Shown here piece after piece: positions 57,490-64,000 of a stretch of DNA of 64,000 bases (position 1 is its first letter; each line of letters starts with the position of its first letter). Both the position numbers and the translations under genes were made by a program. Origin of the DNA: Isoetes taiwanensis (Eukaryota; Streptophyta; Lycopodiopsida; Isoetales; Isoetaceae); the NCBI GenBank assembly GCA_021234155.1, contig JAJEKV010000073.1:2700001-2764000 (forward strand). The letters are read 5' to 3'. Under the pieces are notes generated by a model, which was given only the letters and a program-made list of their open reading frames with translations, ran no database searches and was not told the origin of the DNA.

Positions 57490-59486
57490 CAGGATTTGAA
57501 TTGCTGAAGGAAGCGTTAACAACCGCCCCAGTCTTAACTCTGCCGGACCCAGAGAAGGATAAGCTTGTAGCCACAGATGCGAGTAAGATAGCTACAGGTG
57601 CAGTGCTCATGCAAGAGGAGCGTGTGGTAGCGTATGATTCCAGGAAGATGAACGACGCCGAAACGCGCTACCCCATGCACGATCAGGAATTGCTTGCGGT
57701 TGTCAGGGCATTAAGAATTTGGAGGCATTACCTTTTGGGAAGGAAGTTCCAATTGGACACAGATCATCAGAGCCTCCAGTATGTATTCACACAACCACAC
57801 CTCAACCTGAGGCAGAGAAGGTGGATGGAGTTCCTTGAAGAATATGACTTTGATATAGTCTACAAGCCAGGGAAGCTCAATGTGGTAGCGGATGCGCTTT
57901 CAAGGCATCCCCTGACAACTAGAGTGCATTGCAATGCAATTTCGACGCTCTCCAGCGACTTTGGTAAGAAGATTGAAGTGTCCTTGCCAACGGATGTGGA
58001 TTTCAAGGAAGTATGGGCAAGCCTCTCTAGGGAGGCTAGAACAGATAAGGAACGGGAAGCCTTCAAACATTATAAGAAGGAAGGCAACCTGTTATACCAT
58101 AAGAACAAGTTGTGCGTGCCCGAATCATCAGGTGTAAGGAAATTGATCCTCCATGACACGCACAACAGCCCAATAGCTGGCCATGCGGGATTCATGAAAA
58201 CATATTTCAAAGTGCGCAGCAGCTATCATTGGCCAGGAATGAAGAAGCAGGTAGCTCGCTACATCAAGGAATGTCAGCTATGCCAGCAGACGAAGGCAGA
58301 GCAGCTTCGAATTCCAGGGGCATTGGAGCCATTAGCGGTGCCAAACGCTAAGTGGGAAGTGATCAGCATGGATTTTATAACAGGGCTTCCAAGGACAGTA
58401 AAGGGGAAGGATGCCTTGATGGTAGTGGTCGACAAGTTGTCAAAGATGGCACATTTTGTGCCTTGCAGGACCACAGACACGGCTATGGATACAGCAAAGC
58501 TCTTCACCAAAGAGATCTTCAGGCTTCATGGCATGCCAAGGGAGATTATCTCCGACAGGGATCCGAAGTTTATGAGTGCCTTTTGGCAAGACCTCTTTGC
58601 GACCATTCAGACGAAGCTATCCATGAGCACGGCGTATCATCCTCAGACGGATGGCCAAACGGAGCGGACCAACAGGATTTTGGAGGACATGCTACGAAAC
58701 TATGTCTGGAATAAGCAAGGTATGTGGGAAGAATTTATTCACTTGGTGGAGTTTGCATACAATAGCACCAAGCAGGAATCATCCTAAATGTCGCCGTTTA
58801 TGATCAATTACGGCTATCAATGCCTAACTCCAGACACCTGGCACAATCCCGTGTCAAAAGTAGAAGTTTCGCAGCAGATGTTGGCCGATATGCAGCAGCT
58901 GGTGGAAGAAGTTCGAGGATATCTTCTAGCAGCAAGGAGCCGACAGAAGAGCATCGCCGATAAGCATCGAACAGTCAGGGAGTTCGAAGTTGGCGACAAT
59001 GTGTGGCTCAAGATCAAAGTGAAGCAGGCGAAGCTCCGTATCGGAAATTGTAAGAAGCTTGCTTCAAGGTGGGCTGGACCTTTTAGAATAGTCAAAAGAG
59101 TAGGTAATCAATCCTACAGATTGGACTTACCAGCACACCTAAAGATTCATAAGGTCTTCCACGTGAGTTTGTTGAAGAAGCACACTCCAAATCCAGACGA
59201 AGTCTTGGACACTCCAACGTTGTTGGAAATGACAGAGGAGCAGCTGGAAATAGTTCCAGAATTGATTCTTGATAAAGCTTTCAAGAAAACAAGGAGGTCG
59301 GAGTTCCTCCAATACTTGGTCAAGTGGAAACACTTGCCAGTGGAAGACGCGACATGGGTACTCAAGAAGGCTCTATTAAAGCAGTACCCACAGTTCATGG
59401 AGCAATGGGACGGCAAGGTCATCTCCGAGGAAATCGGCTCAGGCATATGTGTAGTAAGATTAATCTACGCATGCAACCTATGCTAG
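57480..59486 (+). pseudogene. Gypsy RNase H, integrase and chromodomain
   Basis: RNase H: FELLKEALTTAPVLTLPD, VATDASKIATGAVL, DQELLAVVRALRIWRHYL, QLDTDHQSLQ. Integrase: zinc region with HDTHNSPIAGHAGF and CQLCQQTK (58152-58295), DDE core MDFITGLPR (D, 58370), ISDRDPKFMS (D, 58548), DGQTERTNRI (E, about 58660). An in-frame TAA (58785) separates YNSTKQESS from MSPFMINYG; the reading frame is unchanged across it. C-terminus: KVFHVSLLKKH, then a chromodomain SEFLQYLVKWKHLPVEDATW (59303-59362), ending at 59486. In chromoviruses this domain guides integration to modified histone tails. A front frameshift and one stop disable this copy. Confidence 0.9.
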
Positions 59487-60323
59487 GTATGGGTTGCATG
59501 CGTTGTTACCGATGATGGGACCACTACGGTGATCTCTAGGGCGTGGTGTAATATCGATGTAGGCATGACCGCATTTCCGCTTGGAAGAGTGGAAGGTAGA
59601 TTAGAAAGTCTACTTCTGTCCCATGGAAGTAGACGACCTCGAGAGAAAGGAGGTCATTGAGGAATGCATTGATAGGAAAAGCACCTCTAGCCCCATATAT
59701 GTTTTGATAGGAGGAATCTGCACGCCCCATATACGGGAAGGACCTATCCTCCACGATGGGCAACTAAAGGTGTAGGCATGAGCGGCATATAGGCATATAG
59801 GCGCTGTCTCCGCGGCCACGATGGAAGAATCATCCTCTTCCTACGCCGGGAGATTAGCCATGCATTCATGTAGATAGGTGGGGTGGTCACCATATAACCA
59901 AAATTTTATTAATAATTATTAAAATGGTACTAACGTAGTGTCGACCTGCAGGCCAATAGAGCGCTCCGGAGGGCAAGGAGGTCGAGCTACGAAGACTTGC
60001 AACACAAAATTTTGTTGGAATGTGTTGCAAGGAATGAAGAGTACCTCGAACAATAATTATGAAATGTTAAAATTTTGATAAACTAAAATTGTTGTGATAA
60101 GTGAATTGTTGAGTAACTTGTTTGACGATGTTATGGATTGATAAGTTATTTTATAAGTTAAGGGCGTAATAATGTTTTAAAAATATTACCTTAAGGTAAT
60201 CTTAGTAAATGTGTAAGTATTATAGTAGTATATTGTATGTATCAGGTTGATTGCAGGTTAGGAAGATCCCAAGGTGGGGAGACCCACGATGCTGCGGACA
60301 GCATCATTTCAAGGTGGGGAGAA
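59487..60323 (+). other. Gypsy 3' untranslated region with two polypurine tracts
   Basis: No ORF of note. AAGGTGGGGAGAA directly precedes the 3' LTR (60311-60323) and is the plus-strand priming polypurine tract. A near-copy, AAGGTGGGGAGA, lies 40 bp upstream (60271-60282). Confidence 0.8.
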
Positions 60324-61990
60324 TGTGACGTTCCAGCACAGTATACGGTCCCAGGACGTATACTGTACTGCCCCGTCACGCGTACACGCCACCCCGACTG
60401 ACGTGTACGCCGACGTGTAGCCAGGCGGGTAGCCTCTAGGGGGCAACTTGCAAGGAGTGTGCATTTATTAATGTGCACATTTACCCATGTGCACATTTAT
60501 CTAGGTGCACATTTTCCCCATGTGGACACTTTATGCCAAGTGGGCCATACCCAAGAGTGCAATTAATGTGCACATTTACCAATGTGCACATTTATTAAGG
60601 TGCACACCTTTCCATGTGGGCACATTTTGCCACCTAGCCATTAAAGGCAAGTGGGCCCATTCCCAATTATCCCACATGCCTAAAGGGGATAATTGGAAAC
60701 CCTAGCCAACCCCCTTGTCTATTTAAGAGGGGAAACCCTAACTTGCCCATTTTTCGTTTCTAGGGTTTTAGAGCTCTGTTTTGACTGCCCCCGGGGTCAA
60801 AACCGCCTCCCAGACTCTGTCTGAGCGAATTGCCCCAGTAGTTTCCCTTGATTCGAGCAGTTTAGTAGGATGGTTGAGCTCAGGTCAGGAGGAGGAACTC
60901 AAGGATAAGGTATTTCGTCAATTTAATAGCCTAAACCATCTTCTACTCATTAAATCAGCAGGTTTAGCCTATTAAATTGCCCATAGCAGCCCTCTAGATC
61001 TCTAGATACCAGACTCTAACTAAAGAACCTAACTCTATGATATAGATTAGATCTTGTTCTTTAGTTCTTCTGTGATGTATATGGATGATGTATCTCTATG
61101 AACTCCTTGTATTGGGAAAGGGGGTAGAGACCTAAAGCTTGGTAGTAGATGCTCCTAGATTAGCCTCTCTAGCACACTATAGATTCGGCCTGTGTACAAG
61201 AGCCACACCTGGTTGTGGGTGAAGGGGCCAGACTGACTTAGAAGAAGGTTCGTGTCCTGACCCTTGAACGATCCCTCTGGTGTGTAAGGCCTACCGGGGA
61301 TCATTGTGACTAGGTCTAATGGCTTACCACTGAGTGTGGGTAAGGCATGGGCTCGACACCCGTGAAGTGGTGTACACTTTCCAGTGGGTTCAGTCGAATA
61401 AGGGCAGTGGCCCTCTAGTCACCTTGGGTCAGCATGTAGACCTCTGGAGGGAGTGATCCCTACCTGCCCCATCAGAACTGGGGAGATGCAACCCAGGAAT
61501 AGCCCCTTTAGCTATGCCTCCGGCGGGCTACAGTCAGGTCCCAACACTTTTCAGCCTACTCTGCAAAGTGTGCACAGGAGGGGCGGATGGAGTGGACAAC
61601 CCTAAGCCATGTTCTTATGCCAGCCAAATCCATTGTCATGAATTCTGTCTGCAATGAACTCTGGAGACCCAAGCCGTCAGTCATCCCCTCGAGTCTGAGC
61701 CTTGGGTAGGACCCCTATGTATGATGCTGATCATTGTCTATGCAGATGTTGGTGCACCACCCTTCGAGGTGGATATGTGATTATGTTGTATACTGACGTG
61801 TATGTTTACGCTTCCGCAGCTAGGTAGGCCCTGAGGGAGACGGGGTAAAATGACCCCTTCACCCTTCCCACTGGGACTCGTTACGGGTGCAGTGATTGTG
61901 GAGGGCCCTGTATCAGTATGGAGCTGGTATGGGGGATGAACTCCTGTTTGTATACGGTGAGTGCACCGTATACGAGTAGGGGACGTCACA
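60324..61990 (+). repeat. Gypsy 3' LTR (complete, 1667 bp)
   Basis: It starts TGTGACGTTCC after the polypurine tract and ends GACGTCACA before CCAAC. A TATA-like CTATTTAAG is near 60718. The last 700 bp have no partner at the 5' end of the element. Confidence 0.9.
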
Positions 61991-64000
61991 CCAACAATGA
62001 AAGATCTGCAATACAATACCCTTTTATAACCATTATAGTTTAGGCTATGCAATAAATAAAAATGTTGCCATCTCACCGTAACACTTCATTGCACGCGAAT
62101 GGATGCTCCACTTCAATGCCAGCTCATAACTTTCATAAATGAGCTCAACTTCATAGCAACATTTGTGGTTGTGATCCATCCATATAAACGACAGTCAATG
62201 ACATTGAGCTTCACACCTGCACAAACAGAATATGTCTCGGTAGAGGCTTATCTGTAAACTCTCAATTCAAGTTGAGAAAATAGAGAAACCGGATAACATT
62301 CCAGCGAAATCCAATCTGTATTTTTGACACACCTCTGTATTTTGGCTGACAGTGTGAAAACTCTTGGAAGGTCAGTCTGGAAACATCAACATCAGAAGCC
62401 AAGGCTATCCAGTTAAGAAAATTCAGGATTGCGAACTAGCTACAACTTGATTTCGATTGTCCCATCCACTCAAATAAGTCAAAACTCTCCAATCCAGTCA
62501 AAAATAAACCAACAGCACTGCACCCTTACCTCTAAAAGGCCTTCCTGAATTGCCACGACTGCCACACAAACGGGTCAAATGCATGCATCAAAGTGAGGCT
62601 GGTTGATCAGAATGAACCTCGTGCCAATTTTTTTTTTTTTCTGCATCTATAGGAGGGAAACACTGTCTATTGCAATATAATCTAGCCTATTGTTTCTAAA
62701 TATACATCGGAAATGGATCCATGGCAAAGAGCAGTGATGTCGTACAATTCAGAATTCTGGATCCGCGGCAAAATTCAGGATTCTGGAAGGGTCGTTGCCT
62801 GCAACCACCAAAACGTTCCCAGAATAAAAGAACCCTTAAAAAGAAGAATGGACCGCCCTTTGTTTGTTAAGAGGCATCAGGCTCTTTGTGGTCTTCTCGT
62901 GCTTTTTGCCGACGAAATTGAAGGCCCAGCCAGAACTCCTCCTACTTTTTTTTGCCTTTTTATGCCTCTCTAAGTTTCAACAAAGAAGCTCCACCTCCGG
63001 ATTACGCTATTCTAAAATTGGCAACTAGATTATAAATGCCTCTGCCCCATAAATCCAACCTAGACGGAAATGTGACCCTGCTTCGAACTTACACGCCTGA
63101 GACTGCGGTTTGATCTCAGCAGCTAGCATTTGCTCTTTATATACCTGGCCGAAGAATACGCTGGAAACTTCGAGAAGGTGAACGGAGCTTTTCGAACAAC
63201 CTTCTAGAATATACTATAGCAGAGGAAAGTTCTAGAAAGAGCTACCTCCTTCCAAATTTTTTATGTGTTGACACGTGTTCAATTAAGATCATAATTTTCT
63301 ATAAAAAATACATACACCTAAGCTGCCCCCTTACCTTCCACATTAGAATTATATATCAGAGAGATATTGATGGATTATTATAATCACTTGTGAAACCATC
63401 ATTGTTATGGTGTTCTTTTATATTACGGTCGTCGTAGAAACCATTATTCGAGATACATTGGAAATCAATAATAGGCTCAAATCCACGATTACATGAGCTA
63501 AGAGAAATGCTTGCGAAGAGAAATGTTCGCGGCAGCCTTGGCCGTCGCGATAAATTTCTTGTGTAATAATAAAGTTTTATGGTTTGTATTCCTTTTCATG
63601 CATATCCCTAATATATAATTGTATTACGGACGTCAAGAGGGTAGCTTAGTTAAAGATTGTGTAACCTTTAGTAATGTACACGTGTAAGTGCCAAAAACTC
63701 TATGAACAATAGAGGTGTTTCTAGAAACCGCTTTCTCATGTCTCGATGCCTCTCGAGAGCTTCGGATCATTGCCGAAACTTTTGGATTGATCATTTTATT
63801 GATATAAAAGGGGAGGACTAGGAGTATATCGGCCCAAAGTCTGGAGAGGAGGCTAGAGTAGATATCTGAGGGCAAGGCAGCGGCCAATTCCAGAAATGGT
63901 CAAACAGGTTGTCCTAGGGTTTTTCCGAAGTTGATGCTTCCAGAGTCGATGTCTGCAATGAAGGATTCGGCCCGATGGGGTATTTTGAATTGGATTGTGA
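61991..64000. other. Right flank, no recognised gene
   Basis: The minus-strand piece next to the element (61991-62030) ends in TTGTATTGCAG on its upstream side and, joined with 50160-50218, gives an exon-like stretch. At 63190-63235 TTCGAACAACCTTCTAGAA and GTTCTAGAAAG resemble heat-shock elements. ORFs at 62713-62973 and 63633-63887 show no family pattern. Confidence 0.35.

Larger units (their letters stand above)
50219..61990 (+). mobile_element. Ty3/gypsy chromovirus carrying two extra ORFs before gag
   Basis: The ends are TGTGACGT and ACGTCACA, bordered by CCAAC on both sides. Order on the plus strand: truncated 5' LTR, ORF1 (histone H3-like), hairpin pair and TATA box, ORF2 (unknown), gag-protease-RT, RNase H-integrase-chromodomain, polypurine tract, 3' LTR. 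The chromodomain places it among chromoviruses. Pol has one frameshift and one stop. The shared parts of the two LTRs differ at about a dozen places in 970 bp by eye, so insertion is fairly recent. The 5' LTR lacks its last 700 bp and the primer-binding site, so this copy cannot replicate alone. Confidence 0.9.

Overview
This is nuclear DNA of a land plant. The evidence is one multi-exon gene for an extra-large G protein (XLG), plant PPR repeats, fragments of plant CLC-f, GH17, PP5, PP2C, cyclophilin and proline iminopeptidase genes, and plant-type copia, chromodomain gypsy and hAT elements. The dense nesting of transposons suggests a large genome (fern, lycophyte or gymnosperm are possible), but the sequence does not settle the species. 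No RNA gene or CRISPR array was found.

Layout. Bases 1-850 are an old inverted-repeat element with a mutator-like motif. A Ty1/copia element (minus strand) occupies 850-23080. Its outer flanks carry a 5-bp target duplication (AGAGA), and its left LTR is cut in two inside a TA microsatellite by about 17 kb of foreign DNA (about 996-17879). That insert has short terminal inverted repeats, a 1.65-kb degenerate GATTC-type array, and intron-containing fragments of CLC-f, PPR, cyclophilin and proline iminopeptidase genes. The copia gag and pol are separated by an intron-like segment whose removal rebuilds the protease active site DSGATQHM. Next come an hAT transposase gene (23.3-26.6 kb) and a deleted second copy of its 5' part (28.8-30.0 kb), a GH17 glucanase relic (31.8-32.3 kb), a PPR fragment joined to an unidentified GC-rich fragment (33-34 kb), and a second copy of the first inverted-repeat family (34.4-34.7 kb).

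The best candidate for a working host gene is XLG on the minus strand (37.6-42.6 kb): eight coding exons, all joins in phase, 787 codons. Beyond it are small PP2C and PP5 relics, a gypsy reverse transcriptase fragment and a tandem repeat.

The most striking object is a Ty3/gypsy chromovirus at 50219-61990 with TSD CCAAC. Besides gag, protease, RT, RNase H, integrase and a C-terminal chromodomain, it has two extra sense ORFs ahead of gag. The first ends in an unmistakable histone H3 fold behind a long charged, proline-rich extension. The second is a 508-aa protein I do not recognise, with an acidic segment, preceded by a TATA box and two 67-bp hairpins. A retrotransposon that carries its own H3-like histone together with a chromodomain integrase is the system here most worth following up.
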